Virus record (IMG/VR): IMGVR_UViG_3300037485_000582
Span: 1 to 36,529 of that record
Length of the DNA stretch: 36,529 nt
Origin: a virus
Direction: 5' to 3' (one strand)
Below the pieces are notes generated by a model. It did no database searches. It was not told where the DNA came from and saw nothing but the letters and a program-made list of their open reading frames with translations. Shown piece after piece: positions 6,431 through 12,515 of this stretch (the stretch's first letter is position 1; each line of letters starts with the position of its first letter). A program made the position numbers and the translations under genes.

Positions 6431-6670
6431 TTATTGATTGTTGTATTTGGTGATTAGTTCGTATTTTTTGTCTAAAATATCTGCAAAATTAAACTTGTCG
6501 CACTTAAGTATATCATCTAAGTCGGCAAACTTTACTAGATCAGAATTATCCAGTTCATCAATCTGAATTTTAATTTTAATATTTTCGTTGCGAAAGATGC
6601 TAAATAGTTTAGCTACTAAGTCATCATGGACTGCTTGTAAGTACTTTTGGTTTTCTGTTACGTTATTCAT
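6431..6670 (-). CDS. small hypothetical early protein
   Basis: 79 residues from ATG 6670 (MNNVTENQKYLQAVHDDLVA), acidic, with no recognised domain. The upstream in-frame ATG at 6700 lies inside the promoter's -7 region, and ATG 6670 follows the typical leader CTAAAACAAAAAAC, so I chose 6670. It is the first gene behind the promoter at 6698-6728. Confidence 0.6.
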   Translation of the reverse strand: MNNVTENQKYLQAVHDDLVAKLFSIFRNENIKIKIQIDELDNSDLVKFADLDDILKCDKFNFADILDKKYELITKYNNQ

Positions 6671-6697
6671 GTTTTTTGTTTTAGTTAATAATAATTT

Positions 6698-6736
6698 CAA
6701 ATTTAAAAACTATTCCCATAATTACAAATTTGTTTG
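6698..6736 (-). promoter_or_regulatory. early promoter with upstream operator-like motif
   Basis: Minus strand: TTTG (6725-6728), 19 nt, TAAATTTG (6698-6705). The -33 box lies in ACAAATTTGTTTGATAAA (plus strand, about 6724-6741), a motif shared with the promoters at 9039, 13545 and 25599. It drives the genes from 6670 downstream. Confidence 0.7.
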
Positions 6737-6755
6737 ATAAAAATGTTTTAGCGAA

Positions 6756-7046
6756 TTAGATTTGACTATTTAAAATTTTAGAAAAAATATCTTCGTTCTG
6801 TTCCTGGACTGTTTTCTTTTCGGCTTTCATTATCCATTTGGCCCTAAACCCAATCCACTTTTTTTTGACTATATAGGCTAAAATTGTATTCCAGTATTCA
6901 GGTGCAAATTCAGCAAGTTGATTTAAAAACATATCAAATGATTTCTTAGAGTTTGTTTGGTTTATCCTTATTAGCATCCATTGGTCAACTAGCAAACTAT
7001 CCAAACCTAACTTTATTAATTCGCCTTTAAAATCAAATCTTTGCAT
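6756..7046 (-). CDS. replication/recombination accessory-like protein
   Basis: 96 residues. The C-terminal half (KSFDMFLNQLAEF, then WNTILAYIVKKKWIGFRAKW) resembles the short helical tail module of phage replication proteins (N..I..Ai...W.GF...W) found in helicase loaders and DnaT/DnaD-like proteins. The N-terminal part is not recognised. It overlaps the end of the exonuclease gene by 31 bp, so it belongs to the recombination operon. Confidence 0.55.
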   Translation of the reverse strand: MQRFDFKGELIKLGLDSLLVDQWMLIRINQTNSKKSFDMFLNQLAEFAPEYWNTILAYIVKKKWIGFRAKWIMKAEKKTVQEQNEDIFSKILNSQI

Positions 7047-7747
7047 AGTTCAATTTTTTTGGTTAATAAATCGATGTCATCCTGTGGAGGCGTAAACGTT
7101 ATTGAATATACGTTTTTGTAAAATCCATCATTCGGCAAACATGGCAAAGCTTTATTAGATGCTGTTGATATAAAGTAATAGCTACTTAATTCTTCTAAAG
7201 GTTGCTCCTGTGCTAATTCTCTAATGGCATCTAATTCACTTTCATAAGGGCAGTAAACTATAAATTCACATTGTTTACGATTTGAAAGTATAGAATTAGA
7301 AACCATTTGCCAGTAATATTTTTCCCCATCTGTGTGGGTATCTCTTATTATATAAATTGCATCAAGTCCCGTAAAGCCTTTTACAATGGGGTCTACTAAT
7401 TGACAAAAAGAAAGCAAAGTAAAAGGGCATTTCAATTCACAAACCACATCTTCACCTTTGAAAGCATCTGGACTGCCAGCATAATATTCAATTGTATGGT
7501 GGTGTATCGGCTCATTCATTAATGGGGTGTACTCAATACGACCGCTATTTTCAAAGAAATGTTTTTCACATATACGCCCCCATAATAGTGGTTTTGCATT
7601 GCTTTCGGTTGCAAGTGATTTGCCTAACTTCCTTTCAAAAACTTTTGATTCTATATACGAATAACCGCCAACGCTAAATTCATTACCATTTTTGCCTTTG
7701 CCGATAATTTTGTAAATCTCGGAGCTTGTTAAATTACCTATTCTCAT
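7016..7747 (-). CDS. YqaJ/lambda-exonuclease-like nuclease
   Basis: 243 residues with the PD-(D/E)XK layout of YqaJ viral recombinases: LTSSEIYKII at the N-terminus, LLWGRICEKHFFE (helix with the first acidic residue), AGSPDAFKGEDVVCELKCP carrying the catalytic D...ExK, and KYYWQM in the place of the family's YyxQ block. It should resect double-stranded ends 5' to 3' to load the partner annealing protein. It overlaps the start of the annealing-protein frame by 4 bp, the standard SSAP-exonuclease pairing. Confidence 0.8.
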   Translation of the reverse strand: MRIGNLTSSEIYKIIGKGKNGNEFSVGGYSYIESKVFERKLGKSLATESNAKPLLWGRICEKHFFENSGRIEYTPLMNEPIHHHTIEYYAGSPDAFKGEDVVCELKCPFTLLSFCQLVDPIVKGFTGLDAIYIIRDTHTDGEKYYWQMVSNSILSNRKQCEFIVYCPYESELDAIRELAQEQPLEELSSYYFISTASNKALPCLPNDGFYKNVYSITFTPPQDDIDLLTKKIELCKDLILKAN

Positions 7748-8412
7748 AATGTTTGAAGTTTTTTATGCAAATTTAAAAATGATTTCTTTTCGTTTGAGTT
7801 AATTATCCTTTCAGCATTGGTTAGTTCATCTTTAGACAAAGAGTCTTTTTTTATCTCAAATAATTCAATAAGGTCTGATAGTTCAATAGATGCCGATAGT
7901 TGAAGCTTTTCGTTTGCCATTAGCTCAATAGTGTCTTTTCGGTTTAAATCGCTACCAAATAGCCTACCAAAGTGGTCACAAGCGTCTTTGACTGCTATTG
8001 TTTTCGCAATAGGCAAAGCCATCATAATAGCACCCCTGTTGATATTGGACATATCTAGTTTTAAAGAGCCACTATCTTTGGTGGTTTGGATTTCCTGTGC
8101 GCCTACTCCATCATGATAAAGCCATTCATTAAGTACAGGATGTAAGTAGTGAACCCTTACTGAAACTGAAACTGTATTTAATAAAGTCTTTGTTTCTAAA
8201 ACTTCAATTTTGTAAAGCCGAAATATTCTTTTCAAAAGAAATTCTACTTTATCAATTGGTAGATAGTTGTAATCTTTAATAAATGGATGTTTTTTTACCC
8301 ACTTTTCAGGCGGATTTTGGTTAAGCAATACATTCAGCTGGTCTGCTTGTTTAGCAGTGCTTAAATCGCTAATTAAATCTTCATAGCTCGGTAACGTTGC
8401 AAGTTGTTTCAT
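7744..8412 (-). CDS. single-strand annealing protein (Rad52/RecT-like)
   Basis: 222 residues. The core IKDYNYLPIDKVEFLLKRIF, RVHYLHPVLNEWLYHDGVGA, then ALPIAKTIAVKDACDHFGRL and FGSDLNRKD resembles phage single-strand annealing proteins: a beta-rich core, a GvGa turn and a helix before the FGRLFG.DLNR block. It binds and anneals single strands during recombination-dependent replication. The pairing with a YqaJ-like exonuclease directly downstream is strong support. The exact superfamily (RecT, ERF or Rad52) is not settled here. Confidence 0.7.
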   Translation of the reverse strand: MKQLATLPSYEDLISDLSTAKQADQLNVLLNQNPPEKWVKKHPFIKDYNYLPIDKVEFLLKRIFRLYKIEVLETKTLLNTVSVSVRVHYLHPVLNEWLYHDGVGAQEIQTTKDSGSLKLDMSNINRGAIMMALPIAKTIAVKDACDHFGRLFGSDLNRKDTIELMANEKLQLSASIELSDLIELFEIKKDSLSKDELTNAERIINSNEKKSFLNLHKKLQTL

Positions 8413-8437
8413 TTTGTTTTATTTTAATTGTTAATAA

Positions 8438-8716
8438 TTATCTATTTGACCAAAGAAAGTCTAAATGCTTATTGAAGTCGTTTTGGTCTTTATCCTCAAA
8501 GTTATCACTAAAATCAATTTTTACAATTTCTTTTAGTGCTAGTAACGTCATCTTATCGGTGACTTCAATAAAGTCTTCATCTCCATTCAAGTCTTCAACT
8601 TCTACCTTTTTAAATTCAATTTCACCCATCGTACCATCTGAATTTTCAAAGATTGTGCCGTCAATAAAGTAAGTAATGCCTTGCACTTTTACTTCGTAAT
8701 TTTCTAGTTTTTCCAT
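8438..8716 (-). CDS. acidic hypothetical early protein
   Basis: 92 residues, strongly acidic (EFKKVEVEDLNGDEDFIEVT), with no recognised domain. It starts after the leader form AACTAAACAAACAATAAAAC and precedes the annealing protein in the same operon. A DNA-mimic or single-strand-associated role is possible from charge only. Confidence 0.6.
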   Translation of the reverse strand: MEKLENYEVKVQGITYFIDGTIFENSDGTMGEIEFKKVEVEDLNGDEDFIEVTDKMTLLALKEIVKIDFSDNFEDKDQNDFNKHLDFLWSNR

Positions 8717-8745
8717 TTGTTTTGTTTTATTGTTTGTTTAGTTAA

Positions 8746-9000
8746 TTATTGCAATATGCAAACTAATCTTGTTTTTGTCATTTTTCTTTCACCTACATAA
8801 GAAGTACCAACTGTTTTTTCCTTGATAGTAATTGTTTTAGCTGTTTCGTTTACTATTTCTAAAACTTCGGTTTTGCTTCCGAAATTCCACAGTAAAAAAC
8901 TACCTACTTTGATTTCGATTGCTGGAGTGCCTAATACGTTTCCGATAGACTGCAATCTCATTGCATTTGTTGCTGTTTCGTTTACTAATGTGTATTTCAT
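8746..9000 (-). CDS. small beta-rich hypothetical early protein
   Basis: 84 residues (MKYTLVNETATNAMRLQSIG onward), predicted mainly beta (EIKVGSFLLWNFGSKTEVLE) like a small barrel. No family recognised. It is the first gene behind the promoter at 9039-9069; its leader AACAAACAAAAAAACAAAAC has the shared early-gene form. Confidence 0.6.
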   Translation of the reverse strand: MKYTLVNETATNAMRLQSIGNVLGTPAIEIKVGSFLLWNFGSKTEVLEIVNETAKTITIKEKTVGTSYVGERKMTKTRLVCILQ

Positions 9001-9038
9001 TTGTTTTGTTTTTTTGTTTGTTAATTAATTTCGATATG

Positions 9039-9080
9039 CAAATATAAAAACTATTTTCACAATAAAGAAATTTGTCAAAT
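9039..9080 (-). promoter_or_regulatory. early promoter upstream of the 84-aa gene
   Basis: Minus strand: TATATTTG (9039-9046) preceded by AAAATAGTTTT, with a weak -33 (TTTC or TTCT, 19-20 nt upstream). The stretch from AAAATAG to GCATATCGAA and the leader closely match the promoter at 13545-13575, and the related motif AGAAATTTGTCAAATAAA lies at about 9066-9083. Confidence 0.6.
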
Positions 9081-9105
9081 AAAAATATTCTTAAAAAATG
9101 TTAAA

Positions 9106-9785
9106 TTATTTATTTATGTGTTTAGATGCTTGGTCTAATCTCTTCGCATATTGATGCTCTTCAAAGTCTATAAGCAAATATTCATATACCTCTTCAGCTC
9201 TCATGGCTAGGACTTCACCCATTGTCTTATGGAATTTGTCGCACAAACTTTTAATAGTAATTTTCGCTCCATATTTTTTAAACTGGTCAACATCCGCAAG
9301 CTCTTCTAATGCCGATGGCTTATAGTCATTGAGGCGTTTGTAACGTTCAAAGAACTGATTAATTTGGTCAAAAAAAAACATCCGATTGGATAAATAGTTG
9401 AGGTTGGCTCTTCGCTTATATCACGTTCAAGATAAGTCGAACAGATAGTTATTAGTGCTTTAAATGGCTTATCTACTTCAATTAGTTTAGCTTTGCAAAG
9501 TTCAATCTTACCATAAGATTCAAAGCCTATATCTATTTTTTTTATATCTTCATCAGATATGAAGGCGTTTGGCAAATCGGTTGTAAATGATAAAGCTATA
9601 TTGATAGCTCCTAAGTCTGCAATAGTTAGCCTATCATAGTCATTTGAATTTATAGACGTTAAAGCCATGACCACTGATTTAGGTGTGAAATCACAGTCTA
9701 AAAACTTTATGTAATTTTTGAATGGAACGTCATTCCAAGATGTAGGGATTTCAATTATTACACCTCTTAAATTAGCTTCTAGCAT
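9106..9785 (-). CDS. split gene joined across a T9 run (putative -1 frameshift)
   Basis: The zero frame (9785-9306, 159 aa) starts MLEANLRGVIIEIPTSWNDV. At the T9 run (9370-9378 as A9 on plus) the codons are TGT TTT TTT TTG. One base of backward slippage joins codon 139 to DQINQFFERYKRLNDYKPSA and 67 further residues, ending at 9106, for a product of about 226 aa. The downstream part has no natural start of its own. A short and a long form made by -1 slippage is typical of tail-assembly chaperones, and the opening (IPTSWNDVPFKNYIKFLD) recalls such proteins, but this copy sits among replication genes. A homopolymer sequencing error is the alternative. It overlaps the DnaA-like gene by 14 bp. 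Confidence 0.55.
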
Positions 9786-10167
9786 AAGTCAACATCTCTT
9801 TTAGTTTGTTTTCAATATTAGTGAATTTTTCTGAATATGCTAGTGAAAAATCATCTGTGCAACTAAACACATTTCTAATTTGCCGAATGCTGTGGATAAC
9901 CGTACTGTGATCCGAATTAGAAAGTTCACCAATTAAACTCAAACTATTTTTCCCCAATGGCAAATAAATTCTTAAAAGGTATCGGTATAAATGCCGACCT
10001 AAAGCAATTTCACGTTTACGATTTTTAGAAAATAAATCCTGTTTTTCAATTCCTAAAAAGGATTTAATTAAAGATGCTATCTGGTCACTAATGTAGACTT
10101 CACTTGTGGCGTTGCCTCGTACACAAACCGCCAAATGCAAATTTGCCATAGTTTGTTTTTCTTTCAT
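9772..10167 (-). CDS. DnaA domain IV-like DNA-binding protein
   Basis: 131 residues from ATG 10167 (MKEKQTMANLHLAVCV); a TTG further upstream lies in the typical leader and was not used. The C-terminal two-thirds match the DnaA DNA-binding domain: NRKREIALGRHLYRYLLRIY corresponds to the R..aRqiamYl helix, and SNSDHSTVIHSIRQIRN to the signature DHTTVLHA. The ATPase domain is absent, so it cannot be a complete initiator. It could mark the phage origin or compete with host DnaA. The gene itself contains a perfect DnaA box (9891-9899). Confidence 0.8.
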   Translation of the reverse strand: MKEKQTMANLHLAVCVRGNATSEVYISDQIASLIKSFLGIEKQDLFSKNRKREIALGRHLYRYLLRIYLPLGKNSLSLIGELSNSDHSTVIHSIRQIRNVFSCTDDFSLAYSEKFTNIENKLKEMLTYARS

Positions 10168-10214
10168 GTTTTGTTTTGTTTTATTTGTCAAAATTGTTAT
10201 TAATTATCAGTCTG

Positions 10215-10246
10215 TTATTAGACAAGAAAGTGCGTGTATTGAACAG
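10215..10246 (+). other. boundary sequence B4 (attI-like target) left of cassette 3
   Basis: The 3' half TGCGTGTATTGAACAG matches TGCGTGTATATAAGAG of B5 at 13 of 16 positions, at the same distance from the G/TTA junction. The 5' half is not conserved. Confidence 0.4.
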
Positions 10247-10324
10247 TTATATGAAATGCCTTGCTGACGTATTCCAATTGAAGTTCCGTGAATGAAAAAC
10301 AAAAAGAAAAAAGCCACCGCACTT

Positions 10325-10744
10325 TTAAGATTGTTCTTCATATTTCAATTCGTTTCCAGTTAATGCAAAGTATAAGTTTTGCACTTGATGAACATAGCTT
10401 ATATCTGATAAAAATACATTTTGGTCAAGTTCATCTTCATCTGTTTGGGTAACGCAAACTGAATACGCAGTACAATCTTCATCCTGTGGTATCAAAGTAA
10501 GCCACACTACTTCGCAATCTGAAATCGGTATGCTATAATCAAAATTTTCAACAAAGAATCCGTGCTTTAATAACCAATCCTCTTTTAATGGAATTGGCTC
10601 ATACCATTCTGTTGTTTCTTCAAATGAAATTAATTGCATTTCATTAAAACCAACTTTAACTTCTTCTCCCCAATGTCTTTCTTGCCAATTACTGTGTTGG
10701 CTTCTTTTTACTAAATTCCCAATTCTTAATTCTGTTGCTTTCAT
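10325..10744 (-). CDS. conserved Bacteroidetes phage protein (MKATELRIGN family)
   Basis: 139 residues beginning MKATELRIGNLVKRS and ending with SYVHQVQNLYFALTGNEL. This N- and C-terminal combination is widespread in Bacteroidetes phages and prophages without a known function. It is acidic and probably beta-rich. It overlaps the upstream zinc-ribbon-like gene by 4 bp and forms cassette-like block 3 with it. Its stop is followed by GTGCGGTGGC, as is the stop of the PP-loop gene. Confidence 0.7.
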   Translation of the reverse strand: MKATELRIGNLVKRSQHSNWQERHWGEEVKVGFNEMQLISFEETTEWYEPIPLKEDWLLKHGFFVENFDYSIPISDCEVVWLTLIPQDEDCTAYSVCVTQTDEDELDQNVFLSDISYVHQVQNLYFALTGNELKYEEQS

Positions 10745-10962
10745 ATTGTTGTTATTTGATTTAATAGTTTCATAAATGTTTTAGGCAGTTCAAATATCCC
10801 TTTATCGGTGCAGTGTATGCACTTGTTTAAAGTGATAGTTCTTTTATCATAATTTACTTGAACCGTTAAGTAGTCAGCACCTTTCAATATTGTATGCCCA
10901 CAATTAAAACACTCTCTGTTTCTTAATGATTTTCTTTTATCTACTATTCTAAATTTTGCCAT
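10741..10962 (-). CDS. small zinc-ribbon-like protein
   Basis: 73 residues with two CxxC pairs (ECFNCGHT near residue 18 and NKCIHCTD near residue 47), typical of a zinc ribbon, and a basic N-terminus (MAKFRIVDKRKSLRNR). A nucleic-acid-binding role is likely but unspecific. It overlaps the MKATELRIGN gene by 4 bp. Confidence 0.6.
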   Translation of the reverse strand: MAKFRIVDKRKSLRNRECFNCGHTILKGADYLTVQVNYDKRTITLNKCIHCTDKGIFELPKTFMKLLNQITTI

Positions 10963-11040
10963 CGCTTTTTTTTCTTTTTGTTTTTCTGTTTAGTGTTCCA
11001 ATTGAGCTTCATCGTAAATAAGTCGGCACTTCATATAATA

Positions 11041-11084
11041 GCACATTGGCGGCATTAAAACGACCGCCAATCTGCAAAACGTTA
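11041..11084. repeat. attC-like hairpin E3
   Basis: Arm GCACATTGGCGG (11041-11052), loop CATTAAAACGA (11053-11063), arm CCGCCAATCTGC (11064-11075), spacer AAAAC, then G/TTA (11081-11084). The stem is perfect except for a C-C mismatch at the fourth pair. The left TAAC is changed to TAAT. The stop of the 81-aa gene is the TTA at 11082-11084. Confidence 0.6.
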
Positions 11085-11327
11085 CTCACCATCCACTTCC
11101 TCTACTAACTCGGACACAGGTAAACCCATACTTTCTGAAATAGTCAATAGAGCAGGATACCTAAGCAGGTTAATATGATTGTCTTTAATTTGTCTTATGA
11201 CTGTTGAAATCTTACCATCCGTTAAACCAGCAATAGCCAGCATCAAGGATTCATCATTTTTCAATTTATCTTTGACCTCCGTTTTTAGTATCAATTGCTT
11301 TACCATCTTATTATTTTTATTTTGCAA
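11082..11327 (-). CDS. Cro/repressor-like helix-turn-helix protein
   Basis: 81 residues, or 74 if it starts at the later ATG 11306 (MVKQLILKTEV). SLMLAIAGLTDGKISTVIRQ followed by a helix ending ISESMGLPVSELVEE has the order of a lambda-repressor-like helix-turn-helix with a short C-terminal extension. It could regulate the early promoters described here, but no operator link is shown. It lies just downstream of the winged-helix gene. Confidence 0.55.
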   Translation of the reverse strand: MQNKNNKMVKQLILKTEVKDKLKNDESLMLAIAGLTDGKISTVIRQIKDNHINLLRYPALLTISESMGLPVSELVEEVDGE

Positions 11328-11358
11328 ATTTATTAAAGTTTTTTAATTATCAAAACTT

Positions 11359-11703
11359 TTACCATTTTAATTGATAGCTAAATTCAAGTCCTAATTCTTC
11401 ACCACATTTAACCCATTTATCAATCTTTGCTCTTAATCTTTCTCTTTGTAGTCTTTCACGTTCTATTGGTTCGCTTGCTTTAAAAGCAGAATATCTACCG
11501 CATGGGATTTCTTTAATCAATCCTGCATCCAATAGGTCTGTTATCCTGCCCGAAAACCTGTTAAATGACTTATTTAGAAGATAGGATAAATCTATTAAAT
11601 CCATTGGTTTTTCTTTGATTAAATTATAAATCTTTTGCGCATCATTTTTAAATCTGTTTGTTTCAATACCTTCGATGTAGGCTTGTTTTTTTGCTTGTGT
11701 CAT
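11359..11703 (-). CDS. winged-helix DNA-binding protein
   Basis: 114 residues. KNDAQKIYNLIKEKPMDLID, LSYLLNKSFNRFSGRITDLL and DAGLIKEIPCGRYSAF form a typical winged helix: three helices with the recognition helix near residue 50, then a wing. The C-terminal part is helical and basic. Such proteins are common in phage early regions as replication or regulatory factors. Its promoter region contains boundary sequence B5. Confidence 0.6.
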   Translation of the reverse strand: MTQAKKQAYIEGIETNRFKNDAQKIYNLIKEKPMDLIDLSYLLNKSFNRFSGRITDLLDAGLIKEIPCGRYSAFKASEPIERERLQRERLRAKIDKWVKCGEELGLEFSYQLKW

Positions 11704-11738
11704 GGTTTCAAAGTTTATATGTTTGATAATTAGTTATT

Positions 11739-11770
11739 TGTAGTTTGAATTAGTTGCGTGTATATAAGAG
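11739..11770 (+). other. boundary sequence B5 (attI-like target) left of cassette 4
   Basis: TGTAGTTTG at the 5' end and TTGCGTGTATATAAGAG at the 3' end, directly before TTAGCTGC. It is 24/32 identical to B1 with the same length and the same G/TTA junction. Confidence 0.5.
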
Positions 11771-12512
11771 TTAGCTGCAACTGCTACCAGACTACCTATT
11801 ACGGACACCTGTGTATTCAGTAGCTTTTACTTTTTCGACTGCAAAAGCAAAACGCCAAACGCTTTTACAATCAACTACATCAATCAATTCAAGTTTTCTC
11901 CAATGGCATAAACCAAATAAAACGGTTCTTTCAATTATTTGTTCCATCGTTGGGTTATGTGAATCAAAGTAGCTTATCAAATGAGTTTGTGTTATTCCGT
12001 TCAATATGTTTACATAAGGTTTTGGCATTGTAATAAACATCACTCCTTTGTCAATCAGCAAAAATACATCAGGAAAAAATCTGTTTGGGAATCCGTATGG
12101 GTCAATGTCGATAATATCAAACTTTTTCTTATCGGCTATTAACCTGTGATATTCTAAGAAGCTATCTCCTGTTTTCAAATACTTTTTATCGTATGCAGTT
12201 ACATCACCATACGCTTCATAAACATTTGTCAAGTTTCCTTGCCCTGCAAACATTTCAAGTATTTTTGGGTTGGTTTTATTATCCCATTCAAAATCCGCAA
12301 ATACTCGTTTTATTTGGTTTATTTTTTCGTCAGGGTGATGAACTTCATCAGCGTTTTGCTTTTGCTTTGCACGAACTACATCGCGTCTTATTGCTCTGTA
12401 TGTTTTTTGTTCCATTTTATATTTTGTTTTTAATTAAGTTTCTATTAAATTAACCGCAGCAGCAGCTAACAGCACCTATGCGCCATTAAAACGAGCGCAT
12501 AGCTGCATCACG
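11771..12512. mobile_element. gene cassette-like block 4 (methyltransferase)
   Basis: GTTAGCTGC at the left (11770-11778) is exactly inverted as GCAGCTAAC at the right (12462-12470), and CTGC a few bases further in also matches. The right end runs into hairpin E4. It carries one reverse-strand gene. Confidence 0.45.
11792..12415 (-). CDS. class I SAM-dependent methyltransferase
   Basis: 207 residues. KILEMFAGQGNLTNVYEAYG is motif I (SAM-binding glycine loop), VTAYDKKYL gives the acidic residue of motif II, and FDIIDIDPYGFP supplies the catalytic DPYG. The form D.DPYG is characteristic of the Trm1-like RNA methyltransferase lineage, although N6-adenine DNA methyltransferases carry the related DPPY. 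The target (tRNA or DNA) is not decided by the sequence. It is the only gene of cassette-like block 4; its leader TTAAAAACAAAATATAAA is of the usual early type. Confidence 0.75.
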   Translation of the reverse strand: MEQKTYRAIRRDVVRAKQKQNADEVHHPDEKINQIKRVFADFEWDNKTNPKILEMFAGQGNLTNVYEAYGDVTAYDKKYLKTGDSFLEYHRLIADKKKFDIIDIDPYGFPNRFFPDVFLLIDKGVMFITMPKPYVNILNGITQTHLISYFDSHNPTMEQIIERTVLFGLCHWRKLELIDVVDCKSVWRFAFAVEKVKATEYTGVRNR

Positions 12513-12515
12513 TTA
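12467..12515. repeat. attC-like hairpin E4
   Basis: TAAC, then A, then GCACCTATGCGC (12472-12483), loop CATTAAAACGA (12484-12494), GCGCATAGCTGC (12495-12506), ATCAC, and G/TTA. It has the same 11-nt loop as E3 on a different, fully compensated stem, with the same C-C mismatch at the fourth pair. The stop of the 263-aa gene is the TTA at 12513-12515. Confidence 0.6.

Larger units (their letters stand above)
10247..11081. mobile_element. gene cassette-like block 3 (139-aa and Cys-rich 73-aa genes)
   Basis: TTATATGAAATGCC at the left (10247-10260) is matched at 13 of 14 bases by the complement of GGCACTTCATATAA at the right (11025-11038). The right end runs into hairpin E3. A second, inner inverted repeat (10294-10313 with 10965-10986) flanks the two genes. 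Confidence 0.4.

Noticed and set aside
10990-11035. Short frame MKLNWNTKQKNKKKKKRW in the leader of the zinc-ribbon-like gene
   Set aside because: Composition is dictated by the A-rich leader and an inverted repeat; no independent evidence.
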